Assembly (NCBI GenBank): GCA_949316235.1
Contig: OX438743.1
Span: 26,037,771 to 26,101,770 of the forward strand
DNA length: 64,000 nucleotides
Reading direction: 5' to 3'
DNA from: Oegoconia quadripuncta
Taxonomy: Eukaryota > Arthropoda > Insecta > Lepidoptera > Autostichidae
Made by a program: the position numbers and the translations under genes. Each line of letters opens with the position of its first letter. The first letter of the stretch is position 1. A model generated the notes under the pieces. It was not told the origin of the DNA, made no database searches, and worked only from the letters and a program-made list of their open reading frames with translations. Positions 11,240-21,625 of the stretch are shown here, piece by piece.

Positions 11240-11660
11240 TAATGTTGGGCCATGAAGAAAACGGATGAAAGAATATTGCATGCAGCAAAATATATGATGA
11301 GAATGTTGAGATTGATGGGTGGAGTGACGAGGATGGATAAAATAAGGATTGAGTATGTAAGAGGAGTTTAAAAGTGACAATGGTGAAAGTTGATAGGAAA
11401 CCGTTTGGCTTGGTATGGACATGTTATGAGAAGGGATGAAACGCATGTTACTAAAAGAGTGATGAATATGGATGTCGATGGTTGGAAAGGAAGAGAAAGA
11501 CCACGGAAAAGATGGATGGATTATGTGAGGGGTAATATGAACAAAAAGGACGTGAATGATGAACGGCTGATAGAGGAGATTGGAAGAAAAAGACGTCCTG
11601 CGCCGACCCCAAATAAATTGGGATTAGGGCAGGAAGATGATGAATTATATTTTTAATTTA
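11240..11660 (+). mobile_element. RTE-like LINE, C-terminal fragment
   Basis: The frame at 11390-11656 encodes [23 protein letters not shown] and a C-terminus ending in [22 protein letters not shown] residues. This is a common end of lepidopteran endonuclease/reverse-transcriptase LINEs. The upstream part is decayed. A related minus-strand relic lies at 54425-54640. Confidence 0.65.
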
Positions 11661-12084
11661 ATGGATGATACCCCAAGTTACGCTACCACATTTGGGGAAC
11701 TAACTAAAACTAAATACTTACGTTACTCCATTTGAATCACGTCGCTTTGGTAAATAACACACTAACCCTGCGTGACTGTACCCAGTTAACTAACGTATAT
11801 TGTTGCGGATTAGCATAATTAATTGTTTAATCTAATCTTGTTAATATGAAGCGATTTACTTAAGTAAATAAAGTGTTATTAAAACACCCTACTCTATGTA
11901 GAGTAAGAAGAAACTGTTTAACATTTCAAGATAGGGCGTTCTGGAAACTCGGCATTATACAAATTTGGCATTGTAGGACTTTAGACATACTGGGTTCTGA
12001 CATTATGGAAACTTGGCATCGTAAGACTTTGACATTAGGGGACTCTGCCTGCTCTGATAACCTGGAAGAAAAGAGAAGCTTTTA

Positions 12085-12180
12085 GTGATAAGGCTGCCCA
12101 ATTGTAGTAGTATTTTCTGTATTGTGTTTTGTACAATGTATATTCTCCTTTTGTGCAATAAAGTGTATTTGTATTGTATT
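12085..12180 (+). repeat. LINE 3'-end fragment in tandem array
   Basis: It contains GATAAGGCTGCCC, TTGTGCAATAAAGTG and a TTGTATTG tail, as in the copy at 4020-4142. Confidence 0.6.
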
Positions 12181-12473
12181 GACTCTGGCATTACTTGGCA
12201 TTGTAGAACTTTGGGATAAAGGGGCTCTTGGCGGGATACTTGGCATTGCAGAATTTTGATGTTACGGGACTCTGGCATTATGAAAACTTAGCAACTTTGT
12301 TATAACGGGGCCCTGACATTACGGAAACTTGACATTGTATGACTTTGATATTACAGAACTCTGACAGGATACTTGGCATTGTAAAAATTTGGGATTAAGG
12401 GGTTCTGGCAGGATACTTGGCGTTGCAGAACGTTGATGTTATGGGACTTCGGTATTTGTAGAAAATTGGCATT

Positions 12474-12613
12474 GGTGTTGATACGGATGTACACCAACTA
12501 AACTAAAACCTGTTTTAAAGTAATACTGTCTCTTTCTCTCTGGAACAGTACGATGCGACGGCACCACTCCAAAACTGGATTTAGTTTAGTTGGTGGACAT
12601 CCGAATCGACACC
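12474..12613. mobile_element. 140-bp MITE with about 44-bp TIRs (family M2)
   Basis: It begins GGTGTTGATACGGATGT and ends ACATCCGAATCGACACC, and the arms continue through CACCAACTAAACTAAA and its complement. ATT flanks both ends (12471-12473 and 12614-12616). The inner sequence resembles stretches at 30690-30770 and 31050-31250. Confidence 0.8.
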
Positions 12614-12920
12614 ATTGTATGACTTTAATATTACGACTCTGGCAATTGTTGAAACATGGCATTGCAGAACTTTGATGTAATGGGACTCTGGCATTTGTGC
12701 AAACTTGGCATTGTAGGACTTTGACATTATGAGACCTTGACATAAATACGGGACTCAACATTATGGGTTGTCTCTTTTACAAATGTTGACGATCGTTTTT
12801 GGTCCGAAAGTTTGAAATGCCGTACCTACCTCATGAAAAAATATACTTGCTATATTATATTTCAGATCGTTCTCAGATATTCGTATTTCCCTGCATCTTA
12901 GACATTGTTTTTCATTCCAG

Positions 12921-13072
12921 GTGTCACTTATGCAGAATTGAACTTGAAAGGAATGTGGAAGGACAACTTCGGCTGGCAAGTGACCTGCTCCTGGAGAACG
13001 CTCATTAACGACTCACTCCAATCGGTGCGCCTCTTCAGGAACGGTTACCAGTTCATCGTGTATAGACCTGAG
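12921..13072 (+). CDS. beat-like exon 1 of those seen (Ig region 1)
   Basis: The acceptor is TTTCATTCCAG and the donor GAG|GTCGGG. It enters with two bases of a split codon. It encodes 50 residues including WQVTCSW, which holds the first Ig cysteine, and RNGYQFIVYRPE, which matches the WYK...EFYRYxPKE block of Beat proteins. Confidence 0.75.
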
Positions 13073-16000
13073 GTCGGGTTACCTCTCTTGTTACCTACTG
13101 GTTGAAGTTTCTTGAAAATGAAACGACTTATTTCTAGAATGATAACTGGAAATCGTTTAACTTTGAAAAGACTTATCATTCACAAGGCTGATTCCTATAA
13201 GAACTAGTATATACAAAACAAGGGATGCCTTTATAAAAAAAAATCTTTCTGTCGTCTTATCTTATCAACAGTCTTCTTATGTACCACCTAACTATTGCTG
13301 GGACTCAGCATCCTCTCACTAGGAGAAAGTATGGATCATAATCCACCTGCCCCGTGCGGATTGATGAATTAGTGCCAGAGTGTTAACTCCACTCACAGCA
13401 TATTTTCAACCCGCCTTCATTGAGAACAATCACTTACATGATGCTAGAATAAACAAAGTAGAATTTCGCTATTGTGATTATGTAAAAAAATTGTGCGTAA
13501 TTAGTACCCTACAGCGCCCAAAGAAGAGTAATTCAATATTTTAATTGAGCATTCTGACGTCACGTGTTGCTGGAATGCGTATTTATCATTTGTAGATAAG
13601 TACATGCTTACTGTGATTATAATTTTCATCCCAAAGAGACCTTGCATAAATAGTGCCACCGATATATACAAAGTTCATAAATAATGCTACAAAAATAACA
13701 AATCCAGCAATGTGGGACGCCAGATTTCTCACTTAAAATATTGAATAACTAATAAATAAATACATGTTTTCTTGTAAATAAATATATCAATGAAAAACAT
13801 CCATAACTCGGGAACACATGTCTGTATTGATCATAGATAGGTACACATGCACCTAGCGGGATTCGAACCCGCGGTCCGAACTTCTCCTTTAGGCACTACT
13901 TAAGTATAATCTTTTGACATTATCAAATTATCTGTATTCTGAACAACCGAGGCCGAGTGAAAAAACCACAAGTGTTCACCCGAGAGTACGACTGCGACAG
14001 CGCCAAACGCTATTAACTTCGCTAAATATTGAGAACAATTTCCTAATACAACCTGCCATTCATACTGAAGACATGAATTTAACCCTAGCTTAAATTCAAT
14101 ATTCTAGGCTCTGGGGCCAACAATGATCAAGCAAGAAGCATCCGATCAGTTCGAAATGACAATTGACTGCCGCATCAGCAGTCCTCAGAGCGGCAGGTGT
14201 ATCACTAAGGTGGAGCTCTTCGCACCTCCCCCCGTCTCTGACGTCTACAGGTGTGAGGTGTCAGGGGAACGACCCACATTTAGGCTGGAGACTAAAGATT
14301 ATGAGGCTTTTGGTAAGACTTAAATATTAACTCTCAATGAATAGCGTGAAAGGCTACAATCTTTTATTTATTTTCGTGAAATCAAACTGCGCAGTGGCTA
14401 CAATCTTTTATTTATTTTTAAAGATACATACATACCTACAGATTCTACAGGGTGAATTTATATTCGTGTAATTCGTATTAATGATGATGAGTCGCCTTAC
14501 TTATTATTTACCTATAATTAGCTTGCGGGTCGAAGCGATTTTTTTAAATTAATTTTGTATTTAAAAGTAAATATTAATTTATCCAATGAGGGCGCTACTG
14601 GACATAATAACCGCTTTTAACCCCCGACGAAAACGACGGGTGGTATGTGTTTGACGGCGTATGTGTGTCCGGACGTTCTCAGTAATGCGTGGTCCGATTT
14701 CAGTGCAGATTGATACATCGCCTGCTTGGGATTCGAAACCGTACCCCCTAAATTGGGAGACGGCGTCTTAACCGCTTAGCCACCGAGCTTTGTGATGAAT
14801 AAATGCATTTTTATTCTATTTATGAAAGCAAAGAGGGTGTTTCTCAATTTTCAATTTATTTACAGTGTCGCCTAGCGAGGCGCAAGTGACATCGATCAGT
14901 AATGAAATCTCTGGAAGATCAATAATGAACTGCACTGCGTCTGGTCTGCCACAACCGAGGCTCTTATGGTCTGTCAATGGTCGACAGGTAGGTCTTTATT
15001 TTACCCGCAGCCTAGTAACAAGTACCTGATAACGCTGAATGAATACAAGAATACCACCTAACTACATTTACTTTAACCCTGTCCGGCGTTAAAGTAAATG
15101 TAGTTAGGTGGAAAGATAAGCTTTGCGATGTATATGGGCAGGAATGTGGTGTGCGCCTCACCAAGCCTATTCAGCCTATACATGAACAACTGACGTCGAG
15201 CTGAGAAGCATGCATGTCGGTTGTCACGTCGATGCGTCCACAACATTAGCTACGTCGATGACATAGTGCTGCTCGCCCCGTCGGCCAGCGCGCTCAGGAG
15301 ATGCTACAGGTGTAAGAGCGGTATGCTGTGAACCATGGACTTAGGTTTAATTTGAAAAAAGAATATATGGTGTTCAAGTCAGGTAGTCGATGTCCAGGGT
15401 ACGGACCTCCAATCACGTTGAGTGGTGCTGTCCTCAATAGGGTAAGTGAATTTAAATATCTAGGCCACTAGGTGACTGAACATATGAAAGATGATATTGA
15501 TTTAGAACGGGAACGCAGAGCGCTGTCAGTGCGGGGAAGTATGGTGGTCCGTAGATTTGCTCGATGTAGTAATGAGGCCAAAATTACACCGTCTTCTAGC
15601 GGACTGAGGACCTCATACACCCAGCGCGCCTATAGCGTCCAATATAATAACATTTTCAGTGCTGTGTTAAGGCTGCCCCGCATCAGCAGTGCATCATGGA
15701 TGTTTGCGGAGGCCCGTACGGACATTTACGCGACAATGCGAAAAAGGATCAACTCCCTGATGTACAGAGTGCGGGCTAACAACAACGGAATCCTGCAAAT
15801 GATTTCTGAACGATGCGAAGTTCCCATCAACTGGGTGTGGCTTCTTAGTGGTGTATATACCCATGTTAGAAATTAACTTAAGGGTGTATATGCCCTTACT
15901 TTCGCAAAGTTTTGTTTTTGAATAGATATATAATAGGTTAAGCAAATAAATAAAATAAATAAATAAATATTTCGGACACTTACACCAATCATCTAGACAT

Positions 16001-18564
16001 GGGACTAGATGATTGGTGTAAGTGTCCGAAATATTTATTATTTATTATTATTATTATCTAGTCCCAAACTAAGCAAAGCTTGTACTATGGATAACTAGAT
16101 AACGGATAAACATACATAAATATTTATATAAACATCCATGACTCAGGAATAAATGTTCATATTCATCACACAAACATTTACCCGTCGCGGGATTCGAACC
16201 CGCAACCGTTGGTTTCGCTGATAGGGTCACTATCCACTATACCAATCGGTCGTCGACGCAAACTGTATATTAACAAAAATGGATTTGAAATCTGAAATAA
16301 ATGATTTATATTTCAAAGTACAAAATTATATGTTTAATCCACATAATTTTGCCAAGAAAATACGTGAAAAATCTTACCATTATTCACAGAACATACCAGC
16401 CGACTTCTCGAACACAACGTGGAGCAACAAGACCAAGCTGTGGCACACATGGTCTTCGTATAACCCACCCCTGGATGAGCCTGTTGAGGCGACCTGCACC
16501 CCCGAAGTTGGTTTCAAAGGGCGGACTGTTAAAGGACCTTCACATACAGCTGTCAACAAAGCTGTAAGACATGGTAAGATTCTTTATGTAGTTGCCTAAT
16601 AATAAGTATCAGAAAACATATCGCCGCAATTCCAGTAATTCTCTTTGGAGAGACAATTCTCTCCAAAGAGAATTTACCTTACCAATGTAACGGATGTTCA
16701 AGCTCATTCATCTCGAGCACTTCACACGCCCTCGCTTCTCCCGTGGCAGTAATACCTATATACGCTTGGATTAACAGGGCTAGGATATAGACGGTGAAAT
16801 GCGTGACTCTATGTGCTATCTTGAACCCCACAGTTTCCCATTTACCCCTACGAACAATGCCATAAGGAGTGAAGAAAACAGTAAATTCCTGGACCCCCAT
16901 ATGTGGTGACGGTCAGTAAATTGAGGTATAAAGTAATACCAACTCTTGGAATTGAATTAAATATTTAAAGACCTTCAGAAGGTTGGGTGTTCACAAGTCG
17001 GTGTCACCACTTTAAAGACTGTCTTTCCAATCTGTGCTACCTGATTGAGGTTCCGACCGTTGAGGCTCTTAAGTAGAGTCCTTCGGTCACCGGTCCTACA
17101 GTCACACAAATAAGCTCCGTGTGAGAGGCAACTACTAAGGGGCACGCGGGTCGCTACCCAAAATTACTGATCACAAAACGTGACCGCGTATCTACCACGT
17201 GACTGTGTTCCTACAAATGAAGAAGTACATAAATATACATGATTATGCCTTTTAAACGGCAGACCAAGTGTGATAACCTATAATATAGAAACCTCGAATG
17301 GTATCTTAGCTCCCATTCTACCTTTAATTATGTACAAACATGTACAAATGTGTACTTTGACCGAGACGACCTGCGCATGTAAACCAAATTATACAAAAAA
17401 CAAATACTGAAGAATCAGCAGTGCAGGCCGTCGTGGCGAAGCCAAGTCGCGCGACCCAGAAAAACAGTTGCTACATAGCTCTCAAACAATAAATAGTTAC
17501 ATCATTACATTCAATATTTTGGATTTAATTTAACACCTTTAACAAATATTTTAGTAAATATTTAACAATCTAGGAAACATCATAAACAACAATAAATTCA
17601 TCCCGCACTATCCGCCAAGTACACTCGTGGTATCGGTACGCGTCGCGATCACGAGGAACGAACATTAACATCCTGTAGGACAGAGAACTCAATACCTGCT
17701 CTTACAAATTATATAAAAGAGTATGATTACAGTGCTTGAAGAAGAAAATCTTTAATCAATGTGTATCTACCAGTGATAACTTAAGGCACTGAAACGTGGT
17801 CTCTCACGATGGGCCTAAAGCTCAAAATCACACAACCAACTATGGTGAGGGCCATGCTCGGCGTTTCACTACGTGATCGAATCTGGAATGAAGAAATCCG
17901 TAAATAGGAGAACGAAGGTCACTGACATAGCAAGATTGGCAAGTTGATGTGGCAGTGAGTAGGGCAAATAGCTCGAAGAACTGATGGCCCGTGGAGCATT
18001 AAGTTCTCGAGCGGAGACCACGTACCGGGAAGCGCAACGTAGGCGGTCCACTCACAAAGTGGACAGATGACCTGATTGCTGGTCAGCGGGAAGTCGCTGG
18101 ATGCAGGCCGCTTCCAACCGGTCACTCTGGGATTCTATAGGGAGGCCTATTTTATATATCGTCATATCAGCCGAAAGCGTCCACTGCTGTACAAGGGCCT
18201 CCCCCAAGGCTATGATGATTATTAATTATGAAGCCAATGATTTTAAAAACAAAGCTTTCATCAGACGATATTTGTTTTTAAATTCCTGTCTGACCTAGAA
18301 AACGTTTTCTTGTATTACCCTCGGAGTAGATAGGCACTCAATATGACATGCCCCATAGTCTCTCTACGACACGAGAGCCTGCTGTCACACTAATGCTTAT
18401 CTCAGCCATATAGTATCAGAGATACTATGGGGCATGCTAGCCCTACAGAAGTAGGCTTCTATAGTTTGTTGATATACATGACGTTATCGTTGATGTAATA
18501 CTTTTTGTTTGCAGGTGCCGAAATTCTTCTAACAACCCTAGCATATCTGATCATTTTAAGTTGA
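12921..18564 (+). CDS. Beaten-path-like Ig-superfamily protein (5 exons seen)
   Basis: Joined exons 12921-13072, 14108-14312, 14866-14987, 16390-16573 and 18515-18564, all with AG/GT borders and matching phases (1-0-1-0-1). They encode 236 residues to a TGA stop. The order is: a first Ig-like region with a Cys in WQVTCSW and SVRLFRNGYQFIVYRPE; the strand-F motif VYRCEVSGERPTF; a second Ig-like region with MNCTASGLPQPRLLWSVNG; a Cys and Asn-rich segment; and a hydrophobic end (ILLTTLAYLIILS). This order and the YRCEVS and LxWxVNG motifs are typical of Beat proteins, which act at the cell surface in axon guidance and bind Side-family receptors. The short hydrophobic end suggests GPI anchoring. 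The signal-peptide exon was not found, so the model is 5'-incomplete. The exact paralogue is not assigned. Confidence 0.75.
14108..14312 (+). CDS. beat-like exon 2 of those seen (Ig region 1 end)
   Basis: The acceptor is ATTCTAG and the donor TTTTG|GTAAGA. It encodes 68 residues with DVYRCEVSGERPTF, the strand-F cysteine motif of the first Ig domain and the best single family marker here. It leaves in phase 1. Confidence 0.8.
14722..14795 (-). repeat. SINE family C, head fragment
   Basis: It holds the tRNA-like head only, with the complements of the B box (ATTCGAAACC, decayed) and of GGCTAAGCGGTTAAGACG. It lies in the intron before exon 3, about 70 bp from the acceptor. Confidence 0.6.
14866..14987 (+). 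CDS. beat-like exon 3 of those seen (Ig region 2)
   Basis: The acceptor is TTTATTTACAG and the donor CGACAG|GTAGGT. It completes a split Val codon and encodes SIMNCTASGLPQPRLLWSVN, the second-Ig cysteine followed by its tryptophan motif. It leaves in phase 0. Confidence 0.8.
15054..15111. repeat. Perfect hairpin, 23-bp stem
   Basis: Arm 15054-15076 (starting CCACCTAACTACATTTAC) and arm 15089-15111 are exact complements around a 12-base loop. Confidence 0.85.
15110..15968 (+). mobile_element. Decayed non-LTR reverse transcriptase fragment
   Basis: Broken frames encode the catalytic box as SYVDDIVLLAPSASALRRCY, then SEFKYLGH and LERERRALSVRGSMVVRRFA, and end with a 3' UTR and an AAATA-type tail at 15945-15968. 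At least three stops and frame changes make it inactive. It lies in the beat-like intron 14988-16389. The frame 15472-15876 is its last open stretch. Confidence 0.7.
15962..16039. repeat. Perfect hairpin, 35-bp stem
   Basis: Arm 15962-15996 (containing TCGGACACTTACACCAATC) and arm 16005-16039 are exact complements around an 8-base loop. It joins the LINE tail to a family B SINE. Confidence 0.85.
16068..16258 (-). repeat. SINE family B copy
   Basis: The minus strand reads a TGGTATAGTGGATAGTG-type A box and a GGTTCGAATCCCGCG B box, followed by the family body. Confidence 0.75.
16390..16573 (+). CDS. beat-like exon 4 of those seen
   Basis: The acceptor is CATTATTCACAG and the donor CATG|GTAAGA. 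It encodes 61 residues from NIPADFSNTTWSNKTKLWHT, with two possible N-glycosylation sites (NTT and NKT), to AVNKAVRH. It includes a Cys in EATCTPEVGF that could pair with the second-Ig cysteine. It leaves in phase 1. Confidence 0.75.
16637..16674. repeat. Perfect hairpin, 17-bp stem
   Basis: AATTCTCTTTGGAGAGA (16637-16653) pairs exactly with 16658-16674 around the loop CAAT. Confidence 0.85.
16680..17755. other. Intron sequence, nothing certain
   Basis: The minus-strand frame 16679-16900 (73 codons, one hydrophobic stretch YILALLIQAYIGI) has no recognised family and no clear splice context. The rest is AT-rich intron of the beat-like gene. Confidence 0.4.
17760..18235 (+). mobile_element. 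RTE-like LINE, decayed C-terminus and 3' UTR
   Basis: Broken frames show RAMLGVSLRDRI, then VTDIARRIAKL-like and GRPPTRWTDDL-like residues, then SRWMQAASNRSLW, followed by the 3' UTR block GTCCACTGCTGTACAAGGGC. It sits in the last intron of the beat-like gene. Confidence 0.65.
18515..18564 (+). CDS. beat-like terminal exon
   Basis: The acceptor is TTTTTGTTTGCAG. It completes a split Gly codon, encodes GAEILLTTLAYLIILS and stops at TGA 18562-18564. The small-residue pair followed by a 13-residue hydrophobic end fits a GPI-attachment signal. The exon is short, so confidence rests on phase and on this fit. Confidence 0.65.
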
Positions 18565-21355
18565 CCTGTTAATGTTAAATTTTGAAGTAAATGGGACTTA
18601 ATTAATACAAAGTTACTTTTTAAATAGTTTTTATTTCTGTAGTATCGTTGTGAATATCTATTATGTTTGGCTGCGGCTACAGTAGAGTCAAGACAGGTTT
18701 CAAATTAAATATTAAATATTTGACGTCATACCATATGATACGATAAAATCCCTATACAAAATTATAAGTTTAATCCACATAATTTTGCCAAGAAAGTAAT
18801 GTGTGTGTCAGGATCGTAGCAAGTGGAAGTCTGTGGTCTCTGCCTACCCCTACGGGAAACAGGCGTGACATTATGTATGTATGTATGTACCATATCATTT
18901 ATATAACTACGCAAATAAATCTGAGAAACTTATTTATTTAAAAACATACAACATAAACAAACATAAATAAACTCACATATACTTAGGATAAAATACGATA
19001 AATAAATACCTACATTTAAGTACCGACTACTTAGTAGAGACGCAACATTTACCTTAATATTGTAGCGATACAGTTACACCTTCAACATGTGTTGCTAAGA
19101 ATTTTGTAGGTAACAAAAAAGTTAGCAGCAAAACATGTTGAAATAAAAATAATTATGTTAGATACTAAGGTCCGTATTACAGAAAGTTACTCAAGCGGAG
19201 ATCTTGACTTTGAGAGAGAGACACGCCGGTTTTTTTACATATTAACTTAAAAAGGTTAGGAAACACAATTTATGGATTTAATGAAATGTACTATTAGTAT
19301 ACGTGGTTTAGACTCAAAAGTACCTACATACGTTTGTAAATTCAAGTACATTTAAGTGTAGGTACCCTATATAACAGTTAATATTGAGACGAAATACGAA
19401 ACTTCGACGAAAATAAAATCGAATTATACTCGAATGTATTAATATTTTATTTTTACGCTTATGATTTGCCACAGCCCATCGGATATTAAGCGGAGGATCT
19501 TATCTCATAACGGAACAGAAAGCAGTTAAAATGGCGGCTTGGTGTATTTAGATAAGAGGTTGATGGACAGGTATAGTCGACTCCAAAGAGGTGTTTACAT
19601 ATGGAAGTTACGAAATTATAGTTCTTGTTGATGATATTGCAAAATATGTAAAAGATTAATACTTTCATTTGACATGTGAAATTGTAAACATATAGAACTA
19701 AGTACAGCCTGTAACATGTGCCCCCTATTCGCATATGGCTCTAAGTTAGGAGAGTAATGTATCTCTGCAGCTGACTGTACCTAGTTTGTAACAGCAATAA
19801 TCTAACATTATAAATGCGAAAGTTTGGATGTTTATTTATTTGTTGATCAATCACAACCAAACAAATGAACTGATTTGAATGAAATTTGGTATATAGGTAG
19901 AATATACCCCGGATTAAGAGATATCATATTTTTTATCTCGATAAATAAAATGAATAGTTTCCGCGGGGAAACAAATTAAGCATATCCGCGATAATATATA
20001 TAAAATAACCGCGATAATAGCGGCTATTCCTAGTGGAAATTTACTCGTAATCAGGATTGGAGTCAACAGTATACAGGAATTACACTAATTAAATTTCACC
20101 CTGTGTATTATGATCGTGTAAACAAATCTATTACATGATTATCTTTGGCGGTAAAACAGCCAAATCTCTTAGAATCCTTGCGAACTACCGGTACTGATGA
20201 CAATAAAAATGATCAGACGTAACCTGGCAGTTCGCGAACGAACGAACGAACGTGACTAAGTTCACGTTATTGGTGAGGTGATGAAATAATATACAAGGTT
20301 ATATTTTGTATAAAAAAAGCTTATACACCCCAATTAGATCATATATTTTGTAAAATAAAAATATAGTATTGTTGCGAATACTGTTATGTTTCGGCTTGTA
20401 GAGTGTTTATCATTCCTTAATTAGATAAATAAGGAAAAATATAACCCCATCTTTCCCTGAATCGAAATACGTGCATCTGACCAAAGTAATTTCAGTTTCC
20501 AAGTATACAATAAATAACCTTGTATATATCTTATTTTACAATACATATATATCACTGCACTAGTCTTAAATTAACAATATCCGCTAACAGATATTTCAGA
20601 TTTTCACAGATTAGGTACATTTTGCTATGGCATCTAACTTGGTACTAACCATAGATGTGAGAACTTTGTGTGATGATATGGAACACTTTGTATCTTTGAT
20701 AGATAAGCATAAATGACTCTAATGTAACAGCAGCCTAAAGAATTTATCATTCAGTTACACTTATTTGTATTTGGCTCGATTTGAGATTCTTAATAGTTAC
20801 CTATAATATTGTATTTTATGTTATTTCTTTCTATTTTTACTTATTTCGTATTATAATGTAATTACAGTTCAAAACTTCAAATTCATTATTACGTCACAAT
20901 AAAACTTATAAATAAAAATAGGTACATAATTTTTAAAGGATTTTTTTTTACATTTAAATTGTGCACGAGATTTTGAACAATTATTAAATGTAGTAACATT
21001 TTGTGATTCAAGTGTAAATAAAGATTGGACGAAATTTCATTAGTTTCTTTAACTACCCTATGATAAATGGGGCGTTATCTTAAAGTTTATTGCTTGGATT
21101 AATGTTGGATTAGGCGCAGTAATTTGTGATTCCACCGATTTTGTTCAATAGTGCAGTAAAAATAGGTATTTTTTTTAATGTAACTTCCTATAATCTCAAA
21201 TTTCCTGATTTTGCAGAAGGTTACCTATCGGTAATACAGTAAAAATATTTTCTAACCATATACCAAGTATAGTATAGGTATTTAGTTATAATACCTACAA
21301 TATTAAAGTTACCACTGTGAACTTCATTGCGTTGTAGAAGTAGCCCAGAGAAAAT
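18565..21355. other. AT-rich intergenic DNA with repeat scraps
   Basis: It holds a LINE/SINE tail with CTCTGCCTACCCCTACGGG (18838-18895), a truncated M1 MITE (19166-19216) and an ATTATAAATGCGAAAGTTTG repeat start (19809-19990) of the kind also seen at 62412. No coding exon was recognised. Confidence 0.5.
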
Positions 21356-21359
21356 ACTG

Positions 21360-21625
21360 TATAAAATTAGCTCCTTCTTCAATTTAAGAGCTATACTCTT
21401 GTCGGTGGAGTAACGATCACGTCTCTCTACTTTCCGCCCTCGATTTAACCTCTTGGTACGACACGATATTCATCACCTTTTCTTTCACTTGGTCAAAGTA
21501 ATTACGCCTGGGTCTTCCCCTTCCTCTCTTTCCTTCAACCTTTCCCTCAATTATGATCTTCAAAAAAATTGTCGTATTAAGTGACCTATCATCTTTCCTC
21601 TTCGGTTTTCAACTGTGGCTAATAG
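21360..21625 (-). mobile_element. LINE C-terminal fragment, minus
   Basis: The minus strand encodes decayed KVEGKRGRGRPRRNY-like residues and ends at a TTTAAGAGCTATACTC 3' block (written on the plus strand). The same family lies at 61083-61322. Confidence 0.6.

Larger units (their letters stand above)
11925..12775. repeat. Degenerate tandem array, about 47-bp unit
   Basis: Units resemble ACTTGGCATTGTAGAACTT followed by TGATGTTACGGGACTCTGGC. They are diverged and of uneven length. A LINE 3' end (12085-12180) and a MITE (12474-12613) are inserted. Similar blocks on the other strand occur at 58060-58205. Confidence 0.65.

Noticed and set aside
16679..16900. 73-codon frame with a hydrophobic stretch
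   Set aside because: No family resemblance, splice context or repeat evidence; described only as part of an intron.
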